From Diadophis punctatus similis (taxonomy: Eukaryota; Chordata; Lepidosauria; Squamata; Dipsadidae), in NCBI GenBank assembly GCA_023053685.1, contig JALIGW010000002.1, positions 252,601,239 through 252,665,238 of the forward strand: a stretch of DNA of 64,000 nucleotides. Reading direction: 5' to 3'. The notes below the pieces were generated by a model. That model had not been told where the DNA came from. It was given only the letters and a program-made list of their open reading frames with translations, and made no database searches. Shown here one piece after another: positions 29,573 to 41,347 of the stretch. Made by a program: the position numbers and the translations under genes. Numbering within the stretch: position 1 is the stretch's first letter; each line of letters opens with the position of its first letter.

Positions 29573-29954
29573 CCGTGATGGCGAACCTATGGCACGGGTG
29601 CCACAAGTGGCACGCGGAGCCATATCGGTGGGCACGCGAGCTCAGGTCCGGCGCACATGTGTGCACCGGCCAGCTGATTTTCGGGCCTTCTGGGCCCACT
29701 GGGAGTCAGGAAACAGGCTGTTTCCAGCCTCCAGAGGGGGTGGGGAAGGCCGTTTTTGCCCTCCCCAGGCTCCTAGAAAGGCTCTGGAGCCTGGAGAGAG
29801 CAAAAAATGGGCGTGCCATTGCATGCTGGGAGTGGGGGGGTCATGCGTGCATGCGCGGGGGTGCATGGAATTATGGGTATGGGCACGCACACACGTGATC
29901 CCCCGCATCCCCCTCCTTTTTGGCACGCGAACCAAAAAAGGTTCGCCATCACTG
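29573..29954. mobile_element. hAT MITE, TSD GTCTAGAG
   Basis: 382 bp, same family as 8595-9155 (ccgtgatggcgaacc to ggttcgccatcactg). Perfect 8-bp duplication gtctagag at 29565-29572 and 29955-29962. It sits in CR1; unit 1 shows the empty site near 4170. Confidence 0.9.
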
Positions 29955-30395
29955 GTCTAGAGGCTAAAACACATGAAAAATAGTTGGAAGATTTGTGTTT
30001 GGGTAGTCTAGTGAAAAGAAGAATTAGGAGTGACATGACAGCAGTATTCCAGTATTTGAGGGACTGCCACAAAGAAGAGGAGGGTGTTCAACTTATTCTC
30101 CAAAGCAACAGAGGGCATGACAAGAAACAACGGATGGAAACTAATCAAGGAGAGAAACAACTTATAACTAAAGAGAACCTTCCTAACCATGAGGACAATT
30201 AAATAGTGGAACAGCTTTGCCATCAGAAGTTGTGGGTGCTCCATCACTGGAGGTTTGTAAGAAGAGACTGGACAGTCACTTGCCTGAAATGGTATAGGAT
30301 CTCCTGTTTGAGCAGGGGGCCGGACTAGAAGACCTCCAAGGTCCCTTCCAGGTCTATTCTGATTCTGAAATGGTAAAGCCTCTACAAGATTCAAA

Positions 30396-30674
30396 GTACC
30401 GGTGTGAACCTCCTCCCTTGAAAACAAAACAACATGCTCATAAAAAACCCACGGAATCAACCCTAAAGTGACGGTAGAGTTGAAATCTCCCAATCAACAG
30501 AAAATTGCAGGAAACTTAAAACGTGCAGCTCTGGTGGAATAAAATTGGGCATGTGGGGGGGAAATGCAGGAGACGACATATTTCAGCATAGTTGTTTATC
30601 TGCTACTACAACATGGAGCAAACCGAACAGCCCGACTTGCTCCCGGCCTCTCCTCCGACCTGCCCTCCACTCAC
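30396..30674 (-). other. Putative start of intron 1 (ZNF3 gene)
   Basis: Counterpart of 4746-5045. Confidence 0.4.
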
Positions 30675-30905
30675 CTTCCAGCTGCCGTTTTCACCCAGGA
30701 AAAAGTACAACAGCCACCACTGTCCTCCATTAGGAAGCCGGAAGACGAGGTTTCTCTGTTGCTTCGCATTTCCATATTCTCTCTAGCAATCCACGACTCT
30801 ATGGTCTCAATTCCTTTCAGTTCAGCTACAGGCGGTTGCTAATGTCTTTGCGACTATCCAGGCGCGCTTATTGCCTAAACATAGAGCGCCATCTAGCCAG
30901 CAATG
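30675..30905 (-). promoter_or_regulatory. Putative promoter and first exon, type A, unit 3
   Basis: Donor CTGGAAG/GTGAGT with exon end at 30675. The frame from ATG 30775 (MEMRSNRETSSSGFL...) is open for 101 nt into the donor. A CTCF-like TGGCTAGATGGCGC (11 of 14 core positions) lies at 30886-30899 on the minus strand. It is the best-kept type A copy and the likely first exon for ZNF3. Confidence 0.55.
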
Positions 30906-31149
30906 TCTCCATCAGATTAGCTGGGTGCTTGCTGGCTCCTAAAAATTCATGAAGTTCTTGGCGCACCCTGTACATGGTTAACAGCCTGCCATCTTCCGAT
31001 GACATTTAGATAGGAGATACTATCATCCTCTATGTATTACTATTATTTTCTCTGCTCACTAGAGCAGCCTTCCCAGTTTCCAGAATACTACGATTTAAGC
31101 CTTGAGAATTCTAGGTTACTAGTTTGCAGGCTGGAAGCTGGTCTAAAGA

Positions 31150-32338
31150 TTCCTGCAATTTAGCAGGGGTTGGCTGTCACTGGTGATCAAAAACTATCTA
31201 CATCCAAAATTTTTATTATTTGTTCACTTGAGAGCCAGTTGTGGCTGTTCCTGGATCTGCAGGCCCTCATTACAGTCAATCATGCCCTAGTCACCTGCAT
31301 ACAGGTAGTCCTTGACTTACGACCATGACTGAGCCCAAAATTGATGTTGCTAAGTGAGAAATTTGTTAAGTGCATATTCCACCATTTTACGACTTTTCTT
31401 TCCATACTTGTTAAGGAAATGACTGCAGTTGATAAGTTAGTAATCCGGTTGCTAAGTGAATCTGGCTTCACCATTGACTTTGCTTGTCAAAAGATCACAA
31501 AAGATGATCGCATGATCCTGGGACACTGCAACCGTCATAAATACAAACCAGTGGTCAAATATCTGAATGTAAATCACATGACCATGAGGATGCTGATATG
31601 GTCATAAGTGTAAAAAATGATAATATGTCCCTTTTTTCATTGCTGTTGTAACTTCAAATGGACACTCAATGAACAGTTGTAAGTCAAGGACTACCTGTAT
31701 TGGATAAATTCTGCATGAGCTGCCCTTGAAGAGCATCCAAAAGTTTTAGCTGGTAGAGAATGCAATGGCTGGATAAGCTATGTGTGTTTCTGAAGCAGCA
31801 CATGTGACACCTCTGCTCCGTCAGCTGCCTTGGTTGCCAGTTTCCTTGTGGGTCCAGTTCAAGGTGCTGGTTTTGCCTTTGAAAGCCCTTCCTGGCATGG
31901 GACTGAGCTGAAGAACCGCCTTTCCCTGCTTATTTCAGCCTGCTTGATGACACCTGTCAAAGAAGACATGCGGCGGGCACCATCAACTGGGAATCTGCAT
32001 TTGGTGAATCTGAGAAACGTGCCTTCTCTGTGGCCCCCACCTTATGGAATATCCTTCCCCCTGGAATGAGATTAATTCCACCCTTTTTGAGCTTCTGGAA
32101 GGCTCTCAAGACCTGGCTTCATCCTCAGGCCTGGGGCTCTAAGACAATCTGAGATATGCTCAGATGGTTCAATTGCTGAGGTGGCCATTTGCATTCATTT
32201 TATTGCCTAAGAAGGTTGTACAGTTGTTTTTATATTACTTATTTTTAGTATAGATTTTTACATGTTTATATATGTCATTTATATGCTTGTGGTATTTAAT
32301 CTGATTGTTATACATCGCCCACCATTGCTTTTGTGGGG
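31150..32338 (+). mobile_element. Old L2 LINE fragment, unit 3
   Basis: Counterpart of 6322-7545; it ends abruptly where the Penelope-like repeat begins, so its tail is missing. A second copy of the tail occurs at 36415. Confidence 0.7.
31302..31697. mobile_element. TA-target MITE-A, unit 3
   Basis: Ends caggtagtccttgactta and taagtcaaggactacctg, TA on both sides; the same position as in units 1, 2 and 4. Confidence 0.8.
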
Positions 32339-32340
32339 AG

Positions 32341-32560
32341 GCTCTGACAGGATACTGGGGAATGGAAGAATTTATATTCCTTGCAAACAGTTGGTCATTT
32401 GCATCCTTTTTTATATATACAATATAAATATAAATCCTTCCATTCCCCAATATACTGTCAGAGCTGAAGAATCTTTTTGGATGAGAAGCGAAACATCTTC
32501 AAAAGAAAAAAACAAGGAAGTCCAGTTGCTTCCTGAAAAAGCCCCTTTGGGACATAGATT
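32341..32560. repeat. Penelope-like repeat, partial, unit 3
   Basis: Only the central hairpin and right arm remain, with ggatgagaagcgaaac at about 32479. Confidence 0.45.
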
Positions 32561-32754
32561 GCAGAGTATATTCCGAGTCGAACTGATGTATTTTAACAAT
32601 AGAAATAGCAAAAGGATAAAAACATTTGGGGAGAGAAAGAACATGCAGCAGCAGCCATGTTTCACCCTCCTTGCTTCCTCTGCTTCCAGGCCGTGGAGGA
32701 AAGCAAAGGGCCAGACTTGCTCCCGGCTTCTCCTCCGACCTGCCCTCCACTCAC

Positions 32755-32950
32755 CTCCCAGGAGCCGCTTCCACCCTTCAAGCAGAGTCTCGCCGACGCT
32801 ATCATCATCAGTGGTCAGCCGGAAGAGGAAGTTCCTCTGTCCTTCGCCTCCTCTCCTCCACATCCTGTCTAGCAATCCACTACTCTATTTTTTCAATTCC
32901 TTCCAGCTCAAGCCTCTACCCCACCCCCCCTCACCAGTAGACTAGGGCTA
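32755..32950 (-). promoter_or_regulatory. Putative first exon, type B, unit 3
   Basis: Donor TGGGAG/GTGAGTGG with exon end at 32755, 97% like the unit 1 type B copy by eye. It lacks the hAT insertion, so it preserves the empty site. A weakened CTCF-like motif (TCACTAGATGGAGC) lies at 33013-33026. Confidence 0.45.
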
Positions 32951-33127
32951 GGCAATGCCATTATTGTATTGTATTCACTGCTTTCTAGGCACGAGTACAG
33001 CTTCTCTGTAGAGCTCCATCTAGTGACATAGGGCTGAAAAAACACGCTCATTCCATTTCCACTCTAAAGTGTTTGCAAGGTAACCACAGGCTGCAAGATC
33101 CGAGAATTAGCTTAACCACAAAAACTA

Positions 33128-34343
33128 TGTACCGGTACCTCTTTGGGAGAGACTTCGAGCTGGTCACTGATCAAAAGCCCTTATTAGGGCTTATTGCTGG
33201 CGACAGGTCACTCCGGCCTCTCTCTCTACGCGCCTGACACGCTGGACTATTTTCCTGGCTGCATACTGCTACAAACTGATACATCATCCAGGCAAGGCCA
33301 TGGGGCATGCTGATGCCCTGAGCCAGTGCCCTCTACCTGAACTCGTGGACGACCTCACTCCCTGTCCTCCTAATTGACTGGGCCGGGCATGGTTACCACG
33401 GCCGACATCGCCACCCAGACTTCTAAAGACTCTGTGTCCCGGACTATTTTGCAGTGGGTGTGGAGGGGGTGGCCGAAAGGCCCGGTTAAACCGTATTTGG
33501 CAAGGCAGCATGAAATATTGGCGGAACGGGGGTAACTATTATGAAGCGAACACATCATTGTTCCTCCGTCGCTACGAGAGGAGATTCTAATGGCATTGCA
33601 TGAGGGGAACCCAGGGGTAGTCAGAATAAAAGCTTTGGCCCAGAGCTACGTATGGTGGCCAAACATGGACAAACAAGTGGAGGACTGGGTCGCGGGGTGC
33701 ACTCCGTGCCAGGAGTCTAGGCCCACTCCTCCAAAATCCCCTGTATGTGAGTGGGAACAACCCCGGGCCCCATGGTCACGAATCCATATCGACTTCGCAG
33801 GCTCCTTCCAGGGGCAAACATTCATGATTGTCATAGATGCATATTGTAAGTGGCAAAAAATAATTTTAATGGCCTCCACTACCACCAATGCTATTATCCG
33901 GGTGTTATGGAAATTGTTTGCCACGCATAGGTTACCGGATACCTTGGTCTCCGACAACGGGCCTCAATTAACAGCAATTCCATTTTAAGGGTTCTTAGCC
34001 GAATTGGGAATTAGGCATATGCTAGTAGCCCCTTTCCACTCAAGTAGCAACGGGCAGGCCGAATGAATGGTTCGAGTAGCCAAGGAAATGTTGGGGAGGT
34101 TAGACCCAGATGATTGGCAAGCCCACATTGACAAATTTCTCCTAGTGCAACATATCACTCCTAGCACAGTCACTGGGAAAAGCCCAGCCGAGCTGCTTAT
34201 GGGAAGGAAACTCTGGTCCATACTAGACAGGTTGCACCCAGAATACTCCAACAAAAAAAGACAAGATAGTCCCACTCGAGTCAGAATGTTCCAAACAGAC
34301 GACCCAGTGTTCGCTAGGAACTTGTGTCCAAAGGATTGCATTC
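33128..34343 (+). mobile_element. Ty3/gypsy LTR-retrotransposon pol fragment
   Basis: Begins within an RNase H-like segment (FGRDFELVTDQKPL) and runs through the integrase. Both LTRs, gag, protease and reverse transcriptase are missing. The left junction falls in sequence shared with 10093-10140. The right end passes straight into hAT transposase sequence at about 34344. Confidence 0.8.
33590..34343 (+). pseudogene. Gypsy integrase pseudogene
   Basis: The HHCC region (CTPCQESRP) and the rve core are visible, with catalytic aspartates in HIDFAG and SDNGPQ and the glutamate in NGQAE. Stops after the second aspartate region (33986) and right after the glutamate (34066) break the frame. Only the integrase part of a pol polyprotein remains; it is not functional. 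Confidence 0.85.
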
Positions 34344-35903
34344 AAGGCCAACTGCAGTGAAAATAGTTGAATGCATTGCAAACGAAATTAGAACTGAAAT
34401 GTTTACTAGCATTATTCAACAGAATCTGAAAATATATTTGATCATTGACGAAGCCTCAACGGTATCCTGCAAACAAGTTCTGATAGTTTTCGTAAAAGTT
34501 GAGGATTCTGAGGACCCACCAATTTTTGTCGAGCTTGTTGACTTGAAGAAACAAGATGCATAGACAATATGTTCTTCAGTTCTGGAAAGTTTACATAAGG
34601 TTGTGTTTAACCAGAACTACCTACAAAAACATTTAATAGTGTTTTGCTCTGATGGTGCCAGCGTTATGCTTGGGAGAAAATCTTGAGTGAGCACTAGAAT
34701 GGCAAAAGCGTTTCAAAACATCATAATATCGCACTGCTTAAACCATCGCCTCCAACTTGTTTTAGATGACTCCATAAAGGATATTAAGCAACTAAATCAT
34801 TTTAAAATATTTCTTGACAAGATACACAGCATTTTTCATAAATCCGGTAAGAGCCAAAATGCACTTTGTGAAATATCCGAACAACTTGAAATTGAAATCA
34901 TAAAGATTGGTAGAGTTTTGGGACCAAGATGGGCTGCCTGTAGTTTAAGGGTCTAGTCTAATGCCCTAGCTGTGTGGCATGCTTATCCAGCGCTACATCA
35001 CTATTTTCATGCGAATGAAAAATACTCAGGTATGGCTGCCCGTCTGGAAAATACATATTTTTAAGTGATTTGGCATTGATGATTGATATTCTGGAAGAAA
35101 TCGCACTTCTTTCAAATGCACTGCAAGCAAGTAATACGGACATCATAAAGGCTGAACAACTGGTGACAAGAGCAATAAAAACATTTGAACATCTTAGAAA
35201 AGTAAAGGGTCCATACGAAAGAAAAGTTGATGGACTAATTACTTCAGAAACCTTCAAAAATATAAAATATGTAGAAAATCATCCATTTGTTGGACTTAAT
35301 TGGGAAAGACTTTTAGAAAGCATCACAACAAATTTGAAGAAAAGACTAATGAATTGTGAACATTTAAAAACAGGTAGCCAATTGCGAGACACCGTGGATA
35401 AATTACACTTTCTAAAGTTTTTGGAGCCAGCGTACTGGAATATTGCAGAAGTAGTAGTTCCATGGACAGCAGCTAAAGAACACTTGCGCATATTTGGTGA
35501 CATTTTTAATTACAACATTAACATCAATGATTATAGAGATTTTGTAAAAAATGTTTTAAAAGATTCCACAAACTATGCGATTTTTGACAGTATTAAAAAA
35601 GCTAAAGGTATTGTCAGAACAATTGCTGTAAGTTCTGCAGAAGCAGAAAACAGTTTTTCAAAAATGAGCCTCATATGTTCAGAAAGCAGAAGTTGCCTAA
35701 CCATTTCTAATTTAACCAACCTCATGACTATCAGTGTTAATGGCCTACCTCTTCCAAAATGGGACCCTATTCACACAATGAGAAAGTGGTTAACAGCAAA
35801 CCATCACAAAGCCAATGATCCGAGAGTCAAGATCAAGAAAAGTGGAAGTGAGAGTGCCAGTGTAAAAAGGATGTGGAAACATCTTAAAATTAAAGACCAA
35901 TAA
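34344..35903 (+). pseudogene. hAT transposase pseudogene (KIAA1586-like)
   Basis: Three adjacent frames (to 34563, 34687-34956 and 35070-35903) together cover much of a hAT transposase. The last, 277 codons, includes the C-terminal dimerisation region (SSAEAENSFSKMSLI) and a tail with TISVNGLPLPKWDP. I recall similar tails in the hAT-derived KIAA1586 group of vertebrates. Stops at 34561, 34686 and 34954 separate the parts, and the N-terminal zinc finger is missing. It is fused head to tail with the gypsy fragment. Confidence 0.65.
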
Positions 35904-36079
35904 CACTTTTATGTAAGTATTTGTGTACCCCTTTTATTGTTTTCTGTACTTCTTTTATTCTTATTTAAGCATTAAATGCTTAAATTGGTATATCTTGGTA
36001 TATCTCCTTTTTGTGGGTCATTAGCATTTGTGTATCTCTTTTATTGTTTTGTGTATAATAATTGGTATATCTTCTTTTT

Positions 36080-36298
36080 GTAGGTCATTAGGGCAAAGAA
36101 GAGCCTAATGCTGGGAAAGATTGAGGGCAAAAGAAGGAGACGACAGAGAATTAGGTGGCTGGATGGAGTCACTGAAGCAGTAGGCGTGAGCTTAAATGGA
36201 CTCCAGAGGATGGTAGAGGACAGAAAGGCCTGGAGGAACATTGTCCATGGGGTTGCGATGGGTCGGACACGACTTCACAACTAACATCATCAAAGAAG
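36080..36298 (+). mobile_element. Bov-B (RTE) LINE 3' end
   Basis: A ~220-bp segment with gggaaagattgagggc, ggtggctggatgg, aggcctggaggaac and gggtcggacacgactt matches the conserved 3' end of Bov-B pol. Bov-B is abundant in squamates and known for horizontal transfer to ruminants. Confidence 0.85.
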
Positions 36299-36299
36299 T

Positions 36300-36405
36300 G
36301 ATGTTGACTTGGCCACGCCCACCCACCCAGTCATGACCACCAAGCCACGCCCACCAAGCCACGCCCACATAGCCCATAGGGGAACATTTTGCATTCCACC
36401 CCTGG
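36300..36405. mobile_element. Truncated hAT-like end
   Basis: Repeated 'ccacgcccaccaagccacgcccac' motifs run into attccacccctg, an end like that of the element at 10423-10816. Only one end is present. Confidence 0.4.
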
Positions 36406-36769
36406 ATTAATTAACCCATTTTGAGTTTCTGGAGGGCTTCCTACTAAGGCCTGGGGCTCTAAGGCAATCTGAGATATGCTCAGATGGTTCAATTGCTGAG
36501 GTGGCCATTTGCATCCATTTTATTGCCTAAGGTTGTACAGTTGTTTTTATATTACTTATTTCTTAGTATAGATTTTTACATGTTTATATATGTCATTTAT
36601 ATGCTTGTGGTTTTTAATCTGATTGTTATATATCGCCCACCATTGCTTTTGTGGAGAGCTACCGTATTTTTCGGAGTATAAGACGCACCTTTTTACCCCC
36701 CAAAAGAAGGTGAAAATTTGGGTGCGTCTTATACACCAAATGTAGTCATCCCCCCACCCACCACCCACC

Positions 36770-37555
36770 ACCCTTCGGAGGTTGCTGGCCACTGCCGCCG
36801 CAGCTACCCGGAGCCACTGCCCCCGCCGCAACTGTCCCCGCCGACACCGACGCTGTCCCCGCCGCCATCCCCGCTCTCCCCGCCGCTGTCCCTGCCTCCG
36901 CCGATGCTGCCGCAACTGTCCCCACCGGTGTCCCCGCTGTCCCTGCCGCCGTTGCCGCTCTCCCCACCGCTGTTCCTGCTTCCACCACCGCTGCCACCAC
37001 CGTAACTTTCCCCACCAGCGTCCCCGCTCTCCCTGCCGCCGCTCTCCCCGCCGCTGTCCCTGCCTCCGCCGCCGCTGCCGCCGCCGTGACTGTCCCCGCT
37101 GACTTCCCCACTCTCCCTGCTGCCGCTCTCCCCGCCGCTGTCCCTGCCTCCGCCGCTGCCCCCGTGACTGTCCCCACCGGCGTCCCCGCTCTCCCTGCCG
37201 CCGCTGCCGCTCTCCCCACCGGTGTCCCTGCCTCCGCCACCGCGACTGTCCCCGCTGACTTCCCCGCTCTCCCTGCCGCCGCTGCCGCTCTCCCCGCTGC
37301 TGTCCCTGCCTCTGCCGCCATGACTGTTCCCGCCAGCGTCCACGCTTTCCCTGCCTCCGCCGCCGCTCTCCCCACCGGTGTCCCTGCCTCTGCCGCCGCT
37401 GCCCCAGCCGCTGCTGTCCCCACCGCCGCTGCTGCTGTCCCCGCCGCCGCCATCGCCGCTGCCCAAAGCGAGCCACCACTGCCGGTACTGCCCACTCCAC
37501 CCAACCGCCTGAAGCCTGCTCCTGAGGCACCGCTGCTGCTGCCGTTGCTGTCTGA
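36770..37555. repeat. GC-rich minisatellite in MITE-B2
   Basis: About 0.8 kb of degenerate repeats built on ccgctgtccctgcctccgcc and ccgctctccc, almost free of A. All long open frames here (Ala-, Gly/Ser- or Arg/Gln-rich) are by-products of the repeat. Confidence 0.9.
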
Positions 37556-37614
37556 AGAGAGCCGACAGGTTAGAACTTTGTTTTTAAATTGGTTTTTTAA
37601 AGGTTTTTTTTTAA

Positions 37615-38050
37615 AGGTTGCCAAGTGCAGGAGAAATTCTGGGAGTTGAAGTCCACAAGTTTGAAGACCCTTGCACCCCCTTGGCAAGTTTAAGACTTGT
37701 GGACTTCAACTCCCATTCCTGAGCTAGTATGACTGGAGGAGGAATTCTGGGATTTGAAGTCCACAAGTCTTAAACTTGCCAAGGGGGTGCAAGGGTCTTC
37801 AAACTTGTGGACTTCAACTCCCAGAATTCCTCCTCCACTCATGCTAGCTCAGGAATTGGAGTTTGTGTCTACAAGTCTTAAAGCTGTCAAGTTTGAAGAC
37901 CCCTGGGTTAGGGGCTAGAGGTGCAAGGGTCTTCAAACTTGGCAAGTTTAAGACTTGTGGACTTCAACTCCCATTCCTGAGCTAGCATGACTGGAGGAGG
38001 AATTCTGGGAGTTGAAGTCCACAAGTCTTAAAGCTGTCAAGTTTGAAGTT
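37615..38050. repeat. Nested inverted repeats, hAT hairpin family
   Basis: Several alternating copies of the arm gacttcaactcccagaatt and its complement, as in 27258-27401, rearranged in both directions. Confidence 0.7.
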
Positions 38051-38587
38051 TGTAAAAAGTGTATATGGTTGTAAAAAGTGTATATGGTTGTAAAAAGTAT
38101 TCTGCTACACTAGTATTTTATTAAATAATATATTACTACACCATTTGGTTCAGAATACTTTTTTCCTTGCTTTCCTCCTCTAAAATCTAGGTGCGTCCTA
38201 TATTCCGGTGCGTCCTATACTCTGAAAAACACGGTATATAAATATCATTTATACTGTAAATAAATAATAAAAATGTAAGTTTTTGAGGATGACTTTAGAA
38301 TGGCTAAATTGAAAAAATAATAAAGGATACAAATAAATAAAAATGAAGTAGGATTTAAACTGGGGAGGAGGCGAAATTGGAAGGTGACGTCGAGGTCAGA
38401 TAACTAATACTATACCTTATAACTTAACAACATGCTAAAACCCTATTGTGTTTTTTTACCCCTACTGGGATCCCTATTTTTATCAGCAGCTTTTACTTTC
38501 CACAATTTTATTCTTTACTCTTGATTTACAGGGGGGACGACTTTTATTTTAATCACAAAAGGGAACACATAGAATGCAGAGTCCATA

Positions 38588-38850
38588 AAGAGTCTCATTC
38601 ATCCAGGTCATGGTTGTTCCAAAGATGCTTTTTTTCAGGAGGCAACTGGACTTTCTTGTTTTTTTTCTTTTGAAGACGTTTTGCTTCTCATCCAAGAAAC
38701 TTCTTTAGCTCTGACAGGATAGTGGGGAATGGACGGATATTTATTTATATTATATATATATATATATAAAGGATGCAATTGACCAATCGTTTGCAAGGAA
38801 TAGAAATCCTTCCATTCCCCACTATCCTGTCAGAGCTGAAGAAGCTTTTG
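38588..38850. repeat. Penelope-like inverted repeat, unit 3 second copy
   Basis: Matches 22316-22562 closely, with a short (at)n centre. Confidence 0.45.
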
Positions 38851-38854
38851 GTTG

Positions 38855-39140
38855 TGGCCCTCCAGCCGCCAGTCGTTGATGGTTGAAGTGTGTGGGCTCC
38901 TACATGAGGCAGTCTACATTATGATTGGTTGCTGGGTGTAAAGGGGGTGTTTCCCTTTTTCCCCGCCTTTTTCTTCTGTGTGCTCTGTATGCTGTTCTGA
39001 GATTTACCTGATGATTTACCTCAGGATGTAGTGATGTGCCTACCTTGTTTGCTCTAAATATAGATACTAAATAGATTTATATAAAACTACTGTCAGCGTC
39101 TCTGTCTTAATTTGTTCAACAGCTGCATAATTCCCCGACA
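38855..39140 (+). repeat. Possible solo LTR, unit 3
   Basis: Counterpart of 22567-22855. Confidence 0.3.
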
Positions 39141-39282
39141 CCAACCAACCCGGCTATTGGGCAGACTCCAGTCTCTGTTCCCCAAAATGCAGGTCTTAAA
39201 GTTATTAGAGCTCCCAAATCTTTCAATTGACCCAGAATTCTTTTATCTTCTTTTTTGTCATTTAATCACCAAGTAATGAATC

Positions 39283-39456
39283 CCTTGCGAGGGAGAGTCA
39301 GGCAACTGAATGGAGCTGAGTGTTTACTGGCCGCAATGCAGCGTTTGCAGGAGATACAGTCTCATTGTGTCCAGAGAGAGAAATATCTGCCTTTACCTAG
39401 GATCGAACTCACAGCCTCCTGATTGTGAGGTGAGAGCTCCACCGCACCACTCACCT
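39283..39456 (-). mobile_element. tRNA-derived SINE, unit 3
   Basis: Counterpart of 22985-23165; B box gttcgatcctag at about 39396-39410 on the minus strand. Confidence 0.55.
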
Positions 39457-40278
39457 GGAAGTCTTTTATCTTTTTTCATACTTCACAGGAAAACCCATTC
39501 TCATTTTCGGAAAGCCAGATAGAGATCATTTACTTCCATGACTTGAAGGAGGTATATCATAGAAAACCGAGAACCAGGATGGTGTGATATGAGAAGCACA
39601 CTATTTCACTTCAACTAAGAAGATTCAATCCCGAACTGCAGATCCTTAATGAGCAAGTAGGATTTACCTTTCTCTCTTTTTTGACAAAAGTGTTAGCAGG
39701 GAATGAAAAAAAAAAAGAAGTACGATGTATGACTCAAATTGTTCCAGAAAATAAGATATGCAAAGTTCAAGAAATCTGGAAGACGAGCAAATGCAAAATA
39801 AATCAATTGAAATATTTGACGTGCAGGTGACAAAATCCTGGAGAACAAGAATTATACTGTAGTGGAACAGACAACCAACATTATTTAGACTTTTCTTTGA
39901 GGAAGAAATTTCTAGAAATATTTAAAACACGGTAATTAAAAAGCACCCATTTCTGTATATTATTTATATTTTACATGAAATTAAGGCATTAAAACCTAAT
40001 ATATATTTTCAAAGAACCACAAAATAATACTTAATGTGCATCTGTCTGTCTGCATCCTAAGTATATTCACATTCATTTACTTATTAAATTTGTATACCAC
40101 CCATCTCACTGTCCCAAGTAACTAACGTTCATGAATTAACTACAGCAACTAGTCCAGGCTGAGGGGCAATTAGAGCCTATCAGGACAAAATTAATGGCTC
40201 TCATGAAATAATTTATCTTTAGAAACATTACTGCAGAATATTAGTATCCAGGCAGGGGCGAGGTAACTATTGCTATTA
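39457..40278. other. Duplicated flank downstream of ZNF4, no gene seen
   Basis: Closely matches 23166-23920. At 40211 the unit 2/3 junction diverges, which marks the deletion that ends ZNF3. Confidence 0.5.
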
Positions 40279-40644
40279 CAGGTAGTCCACAACTTACAAT
40301 CACAATTGAGCCCAAAATTTCTACTGCTAATTGAGACAGCTGTTAAGTGTGTTTTGCCCCCTTTTACAACCTTTTTTGCAACATTTGTTAAGTGAATGAC
40401 TGCAGTTGTTAAATTTGTAACACAGTTGTTAAGTGAATCTGGCTTCCCCATTGATTTTGCTTGTCAGAAGATCCCAAAAGGGGATCCCACGACCCCAGGA
40501 CATTTCAACCATCAGTTGCCAAGCATCTGAATGTTGATGCTGCCATGGTCCTAAGTATGAAAAAGGGTCATAAGTCACTTTTTTCAGTGATGTTGTAACT
40601 TTGAATGGTCACTAAATGAATGGTTGTAAGTCAAGGACTACCAG
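40279..40644. mobile_element. TA-target MITE-A, independent copy
   Basis: Ends caggtagtccacaactta and taagtcaaggactaccag with TA flanks; more diverged and in a different site from the unit copies. Confidence 0.75.
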
Positions 40645-41029
40645 TATCTTGGAATGGTTACTGTCTCTGCAATAGTACATTCTAACCACTGTGCCTCCAG
40701 GACTCCTCTCTTTCTGTAATAAGCCAAATTGGATACAATAAGAATGGTTTGATGCCTTAGGAATATTCTAATTATACATAGTTATATTTAGTTTCTTACT
40801 ATGCTTTCTGAAAACTCTTGTTGAAATCCCAATTCACTGATTTTTGCAAGCAAATCCTCTTGTGTCTCAGCATTTCTTCTGGTTCAATCTCTCATGTCTA
40901 AATAAACTTAGCTCTTTGGCTGAAAATAATCCAGCAATCTGAAAACAAACGATGCATATCCCTGTGAACTCTTGAAATATTTATAAGATCCCATCAAGCT
41001 TTCCTTCCAATCAGAAAGCTGATGGTTTT
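40645..41029. other. Non-coding flank, no gene seen
   Basis: AT-rich sequence, probably the original 3' flank or 3' UTR of the ancestral ZNF gene, since it lies directly beyond the decayed fingers. Confidence 0.35.
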
Positions 41030-41347
41030 CCTCCTGTATGAGCCCACGTCTTTAATAATAGGAGAGTTGTGACCAAAATACAGACCACAGTTTGGGCATC
41101 TGAATGGCTTCTGATCTGTCTGTAAACTGACATGATTTATTAGATTAGACCTATTTGTGAGAGCTTTCCCACAATTGGGTCATTCAAAGGGCTCCTCTTC
41201 TGTGTCATTTCCCTATTATTCCACAAGGTGGGAATTCCAACTGAAATTTTTCCCACAATACAGGAACACATCCAGTGTGAATCCTCTGGTGTATCAGCAC
41301 GTTGGAATTTCAACTAATTTTTTTCCCCACAGTCTGGATACTCATAG
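41030..41347 (-). pseudogene. Decayed C-terminal fingers of ZNF4
   Basis: Finger-like sequence continues beyond the stop at 41348: remnants of KxFxCPNCG and SNLINH, with frameshifts and lost cysteines. It is likely the original C-terminal end of the array, now untranslated. Confidence 0.65.

Larger units (their letters stand above)
26700..30395 (+). mobile_element. CR1 LINE fragment, unit 3
   Basis: Same CR1 as in units 1, 2 and 4. The endonuclease part (27790-28160) is well kept, with GGGVALYIKDHY and VVMGDFNYPDINWE. The palm box is FSDDTKLA (near 29133). It is interrupted by MITE-B1 (26785-27787) and a hAT MITE (29573-29954). Confidence 0.85.
36662..38234. mobile_element. TA-target MITE-B2 with GC-rich cargo
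   Basis: Ends ccgtatttttcggagtataag and tatactctgaaaaacacgg, flanked by TA. The empty site 'ggagctatataaatat' is seen in unit 2 near 20284. It contains a GC-rich minisatellite and several hAT hairpins. No transposase. Confidence 0.8.
36415..38275 (+). mobile_element. L2 3' tail, second copy in unit 3, split by MITE-B2
   Basis: 36415-36661 and 38235-38275 together match the L2 tail of units 1, 2 and 4. The 32150-32338 copy also covers part of it, so this segment is duplicated within unit 3. Confidence 0.6.

Noticed and set aside
36556..37687. Arg/Gln-, Gly/Ser- and Ala-rich frames of 220-324 codons
   Set aside because: All lie in the GC-rich minisatellite and are open in several frames on both strands; no domain.
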